A stretch of 64,000 nucleotides of DNA from Saccharicrinis sp050589685 (GCF_050589685.1 NZ_JBNGOS010000002.1:215969-279968), one strand, 5' to 3'. Counted from the stretch's first letter, positions 19,201-27,688 are shown. Made by a program: numbers and translations. Notes: generated from the sequence alone by a model not told the origin.

Positions 19201-21148
19201 CAAAGAGGGTACGTATAGTTTTATGGCGATAAGCGACAAAGGTTGTACTTCCAATATGAATGGTAGTGTTACCGTTGTAGAAGTAAGTGCTCCGGCGGAT
19301 CAGGTCATTGTACCTTTGACAACCAATAAGTATTGTTCAGGAAGCACTGGCGTTGAACTGCAATTGGCAAACAACGAGCTTGACGTTACTTATCAGGTAA
19401 GGGATGCCAGTAATCATATAATGAGCGAAGTAATTGGTACGAATACCGATATCAGTGTGCCACAAATTTTGAGCTTCCCTGATTTATTGACTGCCGGTAC
19501 ATACTCCATCTGGAAATCAAGAGGTGGTGATGCTTGTATTGCACAAACCAACAACAATGAGGAAATTATCATAGTAGAGGAAACAGATCCTACATCGCAT
19601 AGTGTGGTAGTAGATGACGCCAGTGTCTGCGGAGCCACAGGAACCCTAATGTCTATTGAAGATTCGGAAACTGGACGTAGCTACAGAATCGAGGCGGATG
19701 GTATTCCGGTAAATGATACTATTTCAAGTGCTGCAGGCGAACCAATCAGCTGGAGTATAAACGAGACGGTTGCGGGTAGGGTTATTTACGAAGTATTTGC
19801 CATTGCAGGAACAGTATGTGATAAGTCTATGGGAACTGCTTCAGTAACTTATAGCGAATCCCCATCCGACTTCGTAGTTTTTACTGAATTGGACGGTACT
19901 GAAGGAGTAATTGAATATTGTGCCGGAACTGACAGTATTTCTATTGGTGTGGAACTTACGCAGGATGAAGTAGGTTATCAGTTAATTGACAATTTAACAG
20001 GTAAAACCGTTGATTTTATTAGCGGTTCGGGTAATAAGGAATTTTTTAACAATAAATATGGAGTCGGAAGTTACTCTGTTAAAGCTACTCTATTTACTAC
20101 AGGTTGTTCGGTAAATGCATCGGTCGATATTGATATCGTTCAACTTGAGTTGCCGGATGCTACCTATATGCTTTCGTGTACCAGCCCCGACAATGAAGAT
20201 TGTTATGTAGGTGATTATGTGGTAATGGACGGCAGTGAAGAGGGTATTGAATATCAGCTATATAAAGGACTGGATACGAGTACTCCATACAGTTCTGTGC
20301 GAAACGGAGACGGGAATTCCATTATTTTTGACGACGAAGAAATTCTTACAGGAGGTATATATAAAGTAATGGCCAGCAATCCGGTTACAGGGTGTAATGT
20401 ATGGGTAACAGAAGGTATCAACTTCTATGATTCTCCTTTAATTGCCAGAAACGATACGATAAGTATCGAAAAAGGCGTGCTAACGGGAGGCGACTTATTA
20501 GGGGCCAATGATATAACTAATGAGGTGATTGATATATTAGGAGAGTCGGGTGATGAAGGTAACTTAAGGTTTACGTTGCTGGAAGGTTTTGTTGATTCAC
20601 TTAATAATTTAATTCTGGATGAAAAGGGTGAGCTTGTTACAACGATAGGGGTTGCCCGAATTGATTCGGTTACAGGTGCATTAACTTATGAAAAGTTACC
20701 TAGTTTCTATGGACTGGATTCTGTAAGGTATATGATCAGTAACAGAGATTATGCATATCGCTCTGATATTGCCACGGCATACTTCTATGTTGGAAACAAG
20801 GAATTGGATGATGATGAAAACTTTTTGATTCCCAATGCTTTCTCTCCAAATGGAGATTCATACAACGAGTATTTTAAAATTGTAGGTATCAATAAAAATG
20901 GTGTTTCCGCGGAAAAATCTTCATTGGAAGTCTTTAACCGATGGGGAAGCCTGGTATATCGATCTAAAGGAATTACTTATGGTGAAGATAATGAATGGTG
21001 GGATGGTACCTCAACCACATCGAACATGGTTTCCATTGGTAGCGATTTACCTAATGGTACCTATTTCTATGTGTTCAAGGTAGAAGTTAATATTGGGGAT
21101 GCTATCCAAACGAAAGAATATAACGGATATATTGAGTTAAGAAGATAG
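13292..21148 (+). CDS. Giant repetitive surface adhesin with type-B T9SS sorting domain
   Basis: This protein of about 2618 residues has a signal peptide (MRKIYLTLFILFVWNLLG..., ending near VLFAQ), so the ATG at 13292 is preferred over 13262. The body is about 20-25 Ig/PKD-like beta modules of 75-90 residues, often starting with Pro-rich linkers and a Cys (PVCQGSDI, TICAGTAVTF, YCAGGTGVELQL) and ending in a paired Cys. A cadherin/Ig-like domain (LIARNDTISIEKG onward) precedes the C-terminal gliding-motility-associated domain (about 2510-2618: PNAFSPNGDSYNEYFKI, LEVFNRWGSLVY, LPNGTYFYVFKV). This marks export and surface attachment by the type IX system. Ninety-four N bases (14590-14683) interrupt the repeats. 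PorP/SprF, OmpA and SPOR genes follow. Confidence 0.9.
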   Translation: MRKIYLTLFILFVWNLLGVSSVLFAQTDEDLKTYSKAQSEFYKDALEKGFPSLKGGNGSNPNIASSYCSEEGQVNITPTSWHDDAASIVWQIRTVLGSVEYHADWADVSGSGTSTVLEFHTDRVDPKYYGARIYFDYYQYDAGYTPLSIGSDYTILNQTPTVFELTSEDPFVCPGDPVILTLGNSELGIDYQLKDSDGNDVGFLINGSGSSIDFTVNPGTNTTYYVDAVNAADNSCNKNMNGNILVTVHDNPVINSISPNSEICYGEKTTLSATTDMDPNVDYLWDDGAGNTSSAASWDVSPVVTTTYNLTITNSITSCSVTTSVTVTVNSNPSITANSNSPVCQGSDINVGSTPSGGSGTYTTFSWSGPNGYSVDSQNAVIANAVEVNEGDYYITVTDNKGCSSDGTTFETVVVNERPTVTVNYNAPVCEGXXXXXXXXXXXXXXXXXXXXXXXXXXXXXXXXNTCEQSVSTEVVVNSNPSITANSNSPVCQGSDINLGSTPSGGSGTYTTFGWSGPNSFTASTQNVVITNAASVNAGDYFITVTDNNGCSSDGTTVEAMDVNEKPTVSLAYNNPVCLNTSLVITATPSGGSGNYVNYVWTKGGIIIAGENSSTLNIDPAAAGDAGLYGVTVEDNSGCTSDESTLAVVIHSLPIVTAGNDGPVCAGGDVSLSGGPNGMVTYDWVGPNSFTGLGQNLVISPVSLAEAGSFTLTVTDVNGCKSATTTDVVVNEVSAAISVSAPTPGITTICAGTAVTFNAAGSEGSGTYTYDFHLVRGGSDTSKQNGSTVTYTTSTLEDGDEIYVVVNDVVNGCSHTSGSITMKVVSNPVPTLTITSPGGATICSGETIQFLATPGTFSRYVFMRNGTETLQDGALNTLDINTLNDGDKISVIAYAGTCFGNSTSTTISVHPLPTSDLAADKTTVCQNEVVTFTTTPGGTGPFQYQFYIDGVAQGVQGSNTFTHSSTVDFSVEAEVFDGNNCSVLSTPVDITISLPVAGLTADKTTICELEEVTFTATGGVSYEFFVNGISIQGPGAEAEYKTTTLADNDNVTVEVTNAIGCSASHAGILMTVNPIPVVSIGSSDADNIICAGDEITFTASGGDVFEWFIDGTSVQGPDGNNQFITTTLNDGEKVAARVSFSTSSCGSNTAEITATVNPLPVPTLNVSPSNKVISGTMLSFTAAGGSEYEFFVNGTVVQVKSETAVFSTDLLANGDVVSVYVYNGFDCSSSVNTTVTVLDGILPKAISTTATDYCNGDGGVSIYVEDPQHDITYELWRSSDDAQVGGSIMFNALAPVAVQWDNVPGTDEYRVEAYYSAVPTERVEMNNGNRLTITNHPLPTVFNLTSPSSSSVTGCNEGAGHDVELSGSQTDFIYRLLINGVEAAQQTGTGSAISFTGNLVVGMYTIEAEDNISGCTQTMNGSFDILSDGSDVAFNLEVVSPADPSDLSDGRYCAGGTGVELQLDGSLDNTVNYKLYLDGAETGILVPGADGAAISFGTVATEGTYTVRVESASGCQFPMNGQADVSIVDLPASLNIITDNLIDNTNGHYCADDIGVNISVDGQEDGVEYSLLRDGLVMETVTGGSTPAAPLTFSGPFTTEGTYTVEAVVPLVGCTTPMANSIEVVVDALPTAYDAFNDVDAYCQGESTTIYILNSEADVEYTWEETTSGAQGSWQNGNNSRLDFTISATGDYIILARRTDGITSCSSVMNNGPFSITEKPLPVDVTLKLAEAGTGCDNGDSLYVESPEAGVTYALVKQVGIDYYPAVGIPNIMSADGTDIGFERVVDTNDAAYTVQAIKDGCSIYSSAPVVLVNVPGVIAKQLVTGSGAICNGDPGVIFGLADTEIGVDYELWKEGDLSPMQSVAGTDGAIEFGEAIEEGEYYVMGVNGICDMEMTNRVQLNVNPLPVAYSMFGSGQTCDLLMDGAMLGVVQSEADFTYRLQLDDGSGVLSIETSIPGRSDADSLKYKVNKEGTYSFMAISDKGCTSNMNGSVTVVEVSAPADQVIVPLTTNKYCSGSTGVELQLANNELDVTYQVRDASNHIMSEVIGTNTDISVPQILSFPDLLTAGTYSIWKSRGGDACIAQTNNNEEIIIVEETDPTSHSVVVDDASVCGATGTLMSIEDSETGRSYRIEADGIPVNDTISSAAGEPISWSINETVAGRVIYEVFAIAGTVCDKSMGTASVTYSESPSDFVVFTELDGTEGVIEYCAGTDSISIGVELTQDEVGYQLIDNLTGKTVDFISGSGNKEFFNNKYGVGSYSVKATLFTTGCSVNASVDIDIVQLELPDATYMLSCTSPDNEDCYVGDYVVMDGSEEGIEYQLYKGLDTSTPYSSVRNGDGNSIIFDDEEILTGGIYKVMASNPVTGCNVWVTEGINFYDSPLIARNDTISIEKGVLTGGDLLGANDITNEVIDILGESGDEGNLRFTLLEGFVDSLNNLILDEKGELVTTIGVARIDSVTGALTYEKLPSFYGLDSVRYMISNRDYAYRSDIATAYFYVGNKELDDDENFLIPNAFSPNGDSYNEYFKIVGINKNGVSAEKSSLEVFNRWGSLVYRSKGITYGEDNEWWDGTSTTSNMVSIGSDLPNGTYFYVFKVEVNIGDAIQTKEYNGYIELRR
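14276..14535 (+). repeat. Adhesin module repeat, copy 1
   Basis: The first of two nearly identical modules of about 260 nt inside the adhesin gene. The first 129 nt (14276-14404), encoding NSNPSITANSNSPVCQGSD and the following SGPN segment, match 14720-14848 with few differences. The two copies flank the assembly gap, so recent duplication is likely. Confidence 0.8.
14590..14683. other. Assembly gap (94 N)
   Basis: A run of 94 undetermined bases lies between two near-identical repeats of the adhesin gene. The frame is open on both sides when the run is taken at face value. The module it interrupts would be only about 62 residues long against 80-87 for its neighbours, so the true gap is probably longer. 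Confidence 0.99.
14720..14979 (+). repeat. Adhesin module repeat, copy 2
   Basis: The second copy of the module at 14276-14535; starts are 444 nt apart as assembled. The shared second part encodes ITVTDN.GCSSDGTT. The high DNA identity contrasts with the other modules of the gene, which share only the protein pattern. Confidence 0.8.
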
Positions 21149-21193
21149 TGGTTTCATCGTATTGAATGTAATCATAGAATAATAAAACTGACC

Positions 21194-22132
21194 ATGATAT
21201 ATATGCAATTTAAAAGAATAATCATCAGCGTGGTGCTGGTTCTGGTGGCGGGTTTTGCCTATGGACAGGATATGGTTCAATTTAACCACTATATTGCCAA
21301 TCAGGGCTTGCTAAACCCGGCTTATAATGGTACGCGCGATGTAATCAGTGGCTTACTTATTCACCGCAGCCAATGGGTGGGATTCGAAGGTGCTCCCATG
21401 AACCAGGCGTTAAACGTGCACGGACCCATTGAAGATACCAATTTGGGGGTCGGATTAAGTATCACAAACGATGCCGTTGGTTTTTCCAATAACTTTGATG
21501 CTTTTGCATCAGCATCGTATAAACTAATGGTAGACAGACGAAAGTTTGTTTCTTTTGGTTTGCAATTAGGTGTAAGCTCCCATGTTTACGACGGTAATAA
21601 AGCAATAACAGAACAATTTGGCGATCCCTTGTTTTATGGAAAAGAATCGAAGATTGGTCTCAACGTTGGTTTCGGCTCCTATTTTTACGGAGAGAATTAT
21701 TTTGCTGGATTTTCAATTCCCAAAATGTTTACCAACAATTTCGATGAGGATAACGATGTGTATAAAAACACGCTGGACTTTAAAAACATGCATATGTATC
21801 TGTATGGTGGTTATGTGTTCGATTGGAACGATATTAAGGTAAAGCCAACGCTGCTGTTTCGCGAGGTGTATGGTGCTCCGTTGCAATTTGATGTGTCGGC
21901 CAATGTGCTGTTAGCTGATGCGGTTTGGTTAGGGGTTTCCTATCGGTCTATATCCGAAGTGGTTTTCCTGACCGAGTATATCATTAACCGTCAGTTCACG
22001 GTGCGTTATTCGTTCGATTATTCGCTGAATACCCTGAACACATACGCAAAGTACGGATCGCACGAAATAAGTCTTCAATTCGACTTTACCTTTAACCGAA
22101 GGGCCGGAATGCGTTCGATTAGGTACTTTTAA
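21194..22132 (+). CDS. PorP/SprF-family outer-membrane protein of the type IX system
   Basis: The 312-residue protein has a signal peptide (FKRIIISVVLVLVAGFAYGQ; M4 at 21203 is an equally good start) and a beta-barrel-like body ending in the aromatic terminus SIRYF. Family marks are MVQFNHYIANQGLLNPAYNGTRD and HRSQWVGFEGAP near the N-terminus. PorP/SprF proteins are outer-membrane partners dedicated to T9SS cargo with the type-B sorting domain, as SprF is for SprB in Flavobacterium. It starts 45 nt after the giant adhesin gene, so the two probably form a cargo-partner pair. Confidence 0.93.
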   Translation: MIYMQFKRIIISVVLVLVAGFAYGQDMVQFNHYIANQGLLNPAYNGTRDVISGLLIHRSQWVGFEGAPMNQALNVHGPIEDTNLGVGLSITNDAVGFSNNFDAFASASYKLMVDRRKFVSFGLQLGVSSHVYDGNKAITEQFGDPLFYGKESKIGLNVGFGSYFYGENYFAGFSIPKMFTNNFDEDNDVYKNTLDFKNMHMYLYGGYVFDWNDIKVKPTLLFREVYGAPLQFDVSANVLLADAVWLGVSYRSISEVVFLTEYIINRQFTVRYSFDYSLNTLNTYAKYGSHEISLQFDFTFNRRAGMRSIRYF

Positions 22133-22276
22133 TTGATTTTAGTCGGAGGAGACCTTAAATTTGCAAATGAAATAAATGTTCGATATTGAACAATAATATT
22201 AAATCTTAACCCTTGTTCCGATTTGGGAACTGATTGAAGGACCTTGGTCCGGATCACACAACTAATATCTTTTATC

Positions 22277-24304
22277 ATGAAGAATGTTGCCCGTTACATA
22301 ATTTTTTTCCTGGTGTTTCTTGCCGGTATGCAGGCATTAAATGCGCAAGGTAAAAATATTTCCAAAGGAGATAAACTTTACAAAAAAGGTGAGTATTACC
22401 TCGCATTAATGTCATATAACAAGGCCAAAGAGCAAGGTGAAAATATAGGTAAAGATGTAACCAAAAAAATAGCCAATTGTTACTTTCAGCTGAACGATAT
22501 TGATAATGCTTTTAGCAGTTTTAATGAGGTGGAGAGCGACCTCTCGGGGCAAGACCTGTTGACTTATGCAAAGACCTTGCATAAAACCGTGGGCGGTTAC
22601 GAAATGGCTTTGCCGATTTACGAAAGAGCAAAAACGGAAGCAGTGGACGTTAACGTTGAAGAAATCAACGATCTGATTGAATCCTGTAAATGGGCGTTAC
22701 AGCATAACCAGGTCGATCAGAATATACGTGTTATACCTTCTGCTGTTTATACGGGAGGCCAGTCGTTTGGTACTGTTTATTACAAAGATGGAGTGGTATA
22801 TTCTTCCGCACCTCAGGATGAAGGTAGCAGTAAAGTGGATAAAACAGGTAAGGTTTTCCTGGACCTGTATTATTCCGATTTGGTGGATAATGAAATCCAG
22901 GATGGGCAGTTGTTGTCGGAAAAACTGCAGTTTCAATATCATATTGGAGCTATCTCGTTTACTTCCGATTACAACACCATGTATTATACGCTATCGGTAA
23001 GGGTAAAAAACGATACCCGGTTAAAAATATTTAAGGTGATGCATGATGGCGACGACTGGGGCAAATCTGTAGAACTGCCTTTCAATAGTGACGATTACGA
23101 TTGTGCCATGCCTGCCGTGTCGCCCGATGACAAGTTTTTATATTTTGTATCGAACAGAAAAGGTGGTGAAGGTGGCAAAGATATTTACCGGGTTGAAAGG
23201 CTGCGCGGAGGCATGTATGGCAAGATGAATAATATTGGGGAAGAAATTAATACCTTTGGTGACGAACAGTTTCCATCGTTTAGTAAAGATAATAAGTTTT
23301 ACTTTTCTTCGGACGGACATATGGGATATGGCGGTCTGGATATTTATAAGGCGGAATTTAAGAATGGCAAGTGGACCAATCCGCAAAACCTGTTGCAACC
23401 CTTCAACTCACCCAAAGATGATTTCTCATATACCATCAATCCTAAAAATCCGCAACGAGGTTTCTTATCGAGTAACCGAAGGGGAGCTAATGATGACATC
23501 TTTTACGTGGAAATAGTAAAGAAAGAAGAACCAAATGAGGAGAAAACTATTGTTGAAGAGGTAAAGGTAAACGATGTAATAGACATAACAGCTTTGCCGG
23601 AAGAGAAACCGGAAGTTAAGGAAACCGTGGAGGGTCTTTCCATGTTTCCGACAGCATTGGCAGCAAAAATAAAGTCCACTTTTAACAACGAAATTGCAGC
23701 GGGCGTTACAGTGGAAATTATTGATGATGTTACCGGAATAGTTATTGCTACCGGTGTGTCTGATGCAAACGGCAACTTAAACATCGTAATTCCGGATAAG
23801 TATAAAAAAGAAGGTCAGGAGTTTGAACTGGTGTTTTCAAAAGATGGGGAATTTAACGCCAAACGAATGATTGTAAATATTATGGAAATCGGCGATATCA
23901 ATGATAAAGGCATTTCAATGACGCCAGTGTTCAACGATAACGTGTTGGATGACATAAGCGGAATGATTTTGTATTACAACGGAAACGAATTACTCGAAGA
24001 AAGTAAAAAAACTTTAGACAGATTGGCCACTTACCTTCAAAATAATCCGCAAATTGTGGTCAAATTAAATACACATTCCGATGCCAGGGGAAGTAAGTTA
24101 GATAACCTAATGAAAACCCAAAAAATGGGTGAAAAAGTAGAAAGCCTTCTGCAAACCAAAGGGGTTGATGGTGAATCAACAATTCCAAGAGGTTATGGAG
24201 AAAGATATATTGTAAATAAATGCAAAAGGGGTGTTCTTTGTAACGAAAAAGAACAACAGGAAAATAAAAGAATTGAAGTAGTAGTTTGGAAGGTTAAAAA
24301 ATAA
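22277..24304 (+). CDS. TPR-PD40-OmpA outer-membrane/peptidoglycan anchor protein (PorE-like)
   Basis: The 675-residue exported protein has a signal peptide (MKNVARYIIFFLVFLAGMQALNAQ), so the ATG at 22277 is preferred to a TTG at 22244. Order of domains: TPR-like helices (about 28-140), a PD40/WD40-like propeller (about 165-410, with AMPAVSPDDKFLYFVSNRKGG, GGKDIYRV, GYGGLDIYKAEF and LSSNRRGANDDIFYV), a small beta-sandwich (about 455-540), and an OmpA peptidoglycan-binding domain (about 565-675, with HSDARGS and NKRIEVVVW). The layout is that of PorE, which anchors the T9SS to the cell wall. As part of this operon it may serve the adhesin specifically. Confidence 0.9.
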   Translation: MKNVARYIIFFLVFLAGMQALNAQGKNISKGDKLYKKGEYYLALMSYNKAKEQGENIGKDVTKKIANCYFQLNDIDNAFSSFNEVESDLSGQDLLTYAKTLHKTVGGYEMALPIYERAKTEAVDVNVEEINDLIESCKWALQHNQVDQNIRVIPSAVYTGGQSFGTVYYKDGVVYSSAPQDEGSSKVDKTGKVFLDLYYSDLVDNEIQDGQLLSEKLQFQYHIGAISFTSDYNTMYYTLSVRVKNDTRLKIFKVMHDGDDWGKSVELPFNSDDYDCAMPAVSPDDKFLYFVSNRKGGEGGKDIYRVERLRGGMYGKMNNIGEEINTFGDEQFPSFSKDNKFYFSSDGHMGYGGLDIYKAEFKNGKWTNPQNLLQPFNSPKDDFSYTINPKNPQRGFLSSNRRGANDDIFYVEIVKKEEPNEEKTIVEEVKVNDVIDITALPEEKPEVKETVEGLSMFPTALAAKIKSTFNNEIAAGVTVEIIDDVTGIVIATGVSDANGNLNIVIPDKYKKEGQEFELVFSKDGEFNAKRMIVNIMEIGDINDKGISMTPVFNDNVLDDISGMILYYNGNELLEESKKTLDRLATYLQNNPQIVVKLNTHSDARGSKLDNLMKTQKMGEKVESLLQTKGVDGESTIPRGYGERYIVNKCKRGVLCNEKEQQENKRIEVVVWKVKK

Positions 24305-24323
24305 TTTAAAAAAGAAAGAGATC

Positions 24324-24947
24324 ATGACTAAATATATTTTATCCTTTTTATTGATTGTTTGCCTTTCAGGGATAAATGCACAAACAGGAAAAGATAAGTT
24401 AGGTAGTCTGCGGACTTCCAAAAAGATTGTAAGTGTTAATACATTACCTGCGTCTGATGATTGGGCAGTCCAGATTATTGCATTAAAACATCCTGCCAGG
24501 GAACCGGAGTTCTTTAAAAATATTGAACAAGCCAGGGAATTTAGATGTGCCGACAGATTTGTACGATACACCGTGGGTAGTTACACGAACTATCAGGCAG
24601 CCAAAAACGAGGTGATTTATTATAAGGATTTAGGCTATGCACAGGCTTTTGTGGTGAATACAGCTAAATACAATATAGGAGGAGCTGCACGCTCCGGATT
24701 TGTCCCTGACCCCAATAAACGATACACTATTCAATTAAGCGCTTTTAGGTTTCCTGTTTATCTAAACTACTTTAAAGGAATCGAGAATGTCAAAGAATTT
24801 TATTTGAAAGATAGGGTTTATCGCTATACCATAGGAGATTATACCTACGAAGACGCTATGTCAGAGTTGAATGACATAAAAGCAAAGGGTTACCCCAAAG
24901 CCTTTGTAACAGAATTAGATGCGTATTTACCGTATCAAATTGAGTAG
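24324..24947 (+). CDS. Exported protein with two SPOR-like repeats
   Basis: The 207-residue protein has a signal peptide (MTKYILSFLLIVCLSGINAQ) and two SPOR-like units. The first is about 48-115 (WAVQIIALKHP ... RYTVGSYTNYQAAKNEVIYYKDLGYAQAFVV) and the second about 130-200 (YTIQLSAFRFP ... RYTIGDYTYEDAMSELNDIKAKGYPKAFVT). SPOR domains bind denuded peptidoglycan. It starts 19 nt after the OmpA gene and closes the four-gene surface module; a role in cell-wall anchoring or localisation is inferred. Confidence 0.82.
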   Translation: MTKYILSFLLIVCLSGINAQTGKDKLGSLRTSKKIVSVNTLPASDDWAVQIIALKHPAREPEFFKNIEQAREFRCADRFVRYTVGSYTNYQAAKNEVIYYKDLGYAQAFVVNTAKYNIGGAARSGFVPDPNKRYTIQLSAFRFPVYLNYFKGIENVKEFYLKDRVYRYTIGDYTYEDAMSELNDIKAKGYPKAFVTELDAYLPYQIE

Positions 24948-25069
24948 GGTATAGCCGGTTAGCTGTAGTCCGTAGTTTGCAGTTAGAAACCATAGATTAA
25001 TATGGGCGGTGTGCGGCTAATAATCATAGGCAAAAAGATAAATGTTAACCATCGTTAGCTATTTTTTAT

Positions 25070-25077
25070 TACTTTTG
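25070..25077 (+). promoter_or_regulatory. -7 promoter box of rnpB
   Basis: TACTTTTG matches the Bacteroidota TAnnTTTG element exactly and ends 7 nt before the predicted RNase P RNA 5' end at 25085. No clear TTTG is visible at -33. Confidence 0.7.
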
Positions 25078-25084
25078 CAGCAAT

Positions 25085-25479
25085 AGCAAGTCAGTCTATC
25101 GCCGCAATAAACTGATGATTCATTGGATCGTTCAGGTTATTGAGGAGGAAAGTCCGGGCAATGCAGGGTACCTTGCTTCCTAACCGGAAGATATCCGCAA
25201 GGGTATAGTAATGCAGCAGAAAATAACCGTCAGGCTTTTGACTGATAAGGGTGAGAAGGTGAGGTAAGAGCTCACCGGTGCTTGTGGCAACACAGGTAGC
25301 CGTGCAACTCAAGGATTGCAAGACCAAATATATCACGATTTCGTTAGATACAGGGCGGCCCGTCTTGGTGCTTCAGCAGTCGTGAGGGGTAGGTTGCTAA
25401 AGATTATGAGTGATCATAATCGTAGACAAATGATAGACCGTTCTTTAATGAGCGACAGAACCCGGCTTATCGACTTGCT
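25085..25479 (+). ncRNA. rnpB: RNase P RNA (class A)
   Basis: This is the catalytic RNA that removes tRNA 5' leaders. The conserved segment GAGGAAAGTCCGGGC is at about 25144, and ACAGAACCCGGCTTATCGACTTGCT closes the 3' part. The P1 helix forms between AGCAAGTC (25085-25092) and GACTTGCT (25472-25479), fixing both ends at about 395 nt. A T-rich run follows P1 and probably serves as the terminator, and a perfect -7 box lies just upstream. Short open frames crossing this region are not genes. Confidence 0.95.
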
Positions 25480-25544
25480 ATTTTTTCTTCTTAATCATTG
25501 CTATTATTCCTATTTTAACGCCATAAATCTTTACAAAAAGCAAT

Positions 25545-26852
25545 ATGAAGGAATATCTCTCAAAGCTGATAAATTACCTGACGGAGGATATGTGGAGGAT
25601 TCAGAAAGTTGAACTTTCCCGACCTCACCTAATCATCGTAAATATTCTCAGGATCCTGTACCTGGCCGTAAAGGGTTTTATTTACGATAAGTGTCAGCAA
25701 AAGGCCTCGGCCTTAACGTTTTATTCTTTGATGTCGGTGGTGCCAATGGTGGCCATGTTATATGGTATTGCACTGGGTTTTGGATTCAATAAGACGTTAG
25801 AAAACGAATTGGCAAAAAGAATGGCAGGACAACAGGAAGTGCTAGAGTATATCTTGCGAATGGTTGATATTTATATGACCAGTGCCAAAAGCGGAATAAT
25901 TATCGGTATTGGATTAGTGATATTGCTTTGGTCGATAATGCAGATGTTAGGGAATATCGAACAAAGTTTCAACGAAATTTGGGAAGTAAAACGATCGCGT
26001 AATTTTGCCCGTAAATTTTCCGATTATATCGCCCTCATGATTGTGGCCTTGCTTTTTTTAGTATCCAGCAGTAGTATGATCGTGTTTGTTTCAGGAAAAT
26101 TTAATGATTACGCGGCCTTAAGCTATGTGGGAAAGATTATTTCATCTATCTTACCTTATGTATTGATATGTATAGTGTTTACCATGCTTATACTTATCAT
26201 GCCAAATACTAAAGTAAATTTTCTTTCAGCTTTGGTTGGAGGGGTGGTGGCTGGAGTACTTTTTCAAGTGCTTCAATATTACTTTATTCATTTTATGGTA
26301 GGAGTATCAAGATATAATGCTTTTTATGGCAGTTTTGCCGCCTTGCCATTGTTTCTGTTTTGGATGCAAATGAGTTGGCTCATTGTGATGTTTGGGGCAG
26401 AGTTATCCTTTGCCATGCAAAATGTAAGCAGTTTCGAGTTTGAGGCAGATACAAAAAACGTTAGTGTGGAGTATAAAAGGGTAGTTGCTTTGCAATTGAC
26501 CTATAGTATTATTAAGCGATTCGAAAATGGCGAGAAACCGATGACCCCACTCGAATTGTCGAAGGAACTGAAAATACCTATCCGTTTAATCAATGAAGTA
26601 ATATTTACCCTAATTAAATGTGAAGTGCTTGTTGAGGTGAACAACGACTCCAGGGCCGTAACTGCCTATCAGCCTGCTTTAGATATAAATAAATTAAAGG
26701 TGTCTACAGTGCTGGAAATGCTTGAGACTTATGGTAGCGAAGATCTTCACTTTGAAGAAACAGAGAGTCTTATTAAGGTAAAAACAGTGATGGAACAATT
26801 TAAGGAGCTCAGGTTAAAATCGCAGCGTAACGTATTGTTGAAGGATTTGTAG
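25545..26852 (+). CDS. YihY/BrkB-family inner-membrane protein
   Basis: The 435-residue protein has the BrkB/YihY core of about six membrane helices (residues 35-300). Family marks are KASALTFYSLMSVVPMVAMLYG, WSIMQMLGNIEQSFNEIWEVKRSR and FYGSFAALPLFLFWMQMSWLIVMFGAELSFAMQN. A cytoplasmic C-terminal winged-helix-like part (about 310-430, EKPMTPLELSKELKIPIRLINEVIFTL) follows. The family was once called ribonuclease BN by mistake; its true role is uncertain, possibly transport. It lies 65 nt after rnpB. Confidence 0.9.
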   Translation: MKEYLSKLINYLTEDMWRIQKVELSRPHLIIVNILRILYLAVKGFIYDKCQQKASALTFYSLMSVVPMVAMLYGIALGFGFNKTLENELAKRMAGQQEVLEYILRMVDIYMTSAKSGIIIGIGLVILLWSIMQMLGNIEQSFNEIWEVKRSRNFARKFSDYIALMIVALLFLVSSSSMIVFVSGKFNDYAALSYVGKIISSILPYVLICIVFTMLILIMPNTKVNFLSALVGGVVAGVLFQVLQYYFIHFMVGVSRYNAFYGSFAALPLFLFWMQMSWLIVMFGAELSFAMQNVSSFEFEADTKNVSVEYKRVVALQLTYSIIKRFENGEKPMTPLELSKELKIPIRLINEVIFTLIKCEVLVEVNNDSRAVTAYQPALDINKLKVSTVLEMLETYGSEDLHFEETESLIKVKTVMEQFKELRLKSQRNVLLKDL

Positions 26853-27136
26853 CTTACCCTAAAAATGAGCGGTAAGATGACGCAATGGTAACTTCTTGCC
26901 ATATGTAAGGGGTAATGATTATAACGATTTTGATATGGATGATTTGTTCCCGAAATTGTAAATACAACTATTGGGGGTTTAAATATGTAAGTTGGAGAAC
27001 TAAGAGAGCATCTTAAAAAACAATATCTGTTTGTCCCGAAAAAAACAATTCAAGTTTGAGATTTTCGGGCCCTAAATCTAACCTATGCGCTAGTTTACTA
27101 ATGGTTCTCTGTCTCCTTTTACCCGCAGCAGGCCTG

Positions 27137-27688
27137 CTATTTACCAATAACTATTCCGACCTTAAATACAAACCTATTATAAGTAATATTCCTTTCCACG
27201 GTTCTGAGCCACCAGTCTTCAATTTTGTAAGAATATTCCTGAAAACGGTATCCAATGGCTGAGTATAACGTAAAACTTCCTTGGGTAGGCAACACATACC
27301 CAAGTTCACAATTGACAAATCTTCCTCCGCTGGTTTTGCTGATTTCCATATACTCATGCTTTTCATCATCCAAGGCAATGGCAGCACCAACCGATGCCCC
27401 AACAAAAAATGACTGTTTGTTATTTTTAGGCAATATGATTTTAATATTAGGCCCGATGGTGGCCATTTTAACGTCCATCCATTCAATTCCGGTAGATAAA
27501 CCAAACGCAAAATTGGGGTTAAACAAGTAATTGTGTTCCATTTGAAATCCATGGATAAAGGTTTTCTTGTCATCCTCCGAACCAATTAATGTAGCGTAAG
27601 AAGTATAATTTTGGTATCCATTTGTCTTATCTTGCGAATAACTCGCAATTGTGAATACCAGAAAAAGCAAGGTCAGTAGTTTTTTCAT
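27137..27688 (-). CDS. Small outer-membrane beta-barrel-like protein
   Basis: The 183-residue protein has a signal peptide (MKKLLTLLFLVFTIASYSQ; the ATG at 27688 is preferred to one five codons upstream). The rest alternates polar and aromatic residues as in small outer-membrane barrels, for instance FAFGLSTGIEWMDVKMATIGP, SFFVGASVGAAIAL and FTLYSAIGYRFQEYSY, and ends YNRFVFKVGIVIGK. The function is unknown. It is divergent from the LVIVD lipoprotein gene with 132 nt between. Confidence 0.65.
   Translation of the reverse strand: MKKLLTLLFLVFTIASYSQDKTNGYQNYTSYATLIGSEDDKKTFIHGFQMEHNYLFNPNFAFGLSTGIEWMDVKMATIGPNIKIILPKNNKQSFFVGASVGAAIALDDEKHEYMEISKTSGGRFVNCELGYVLPTQGSFTLYSAIGYRFQEYSYKIEDWWLRTVERNITYNRFVFKVGIVIGK

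Noticed and set aside
25091..25612. Open frames across the 25.1-25.6 kb region
   Set aside because: The sequence is RNase P RNA with its conserved core and P1 helix; these frames are chance.
27056..27262. Small plus-strand open frame with a hydrophobic start
   Set aside because: It overlaps the 3' end of the minus-strand barrel-like gene, which has a better signal peptide and coding pattern.
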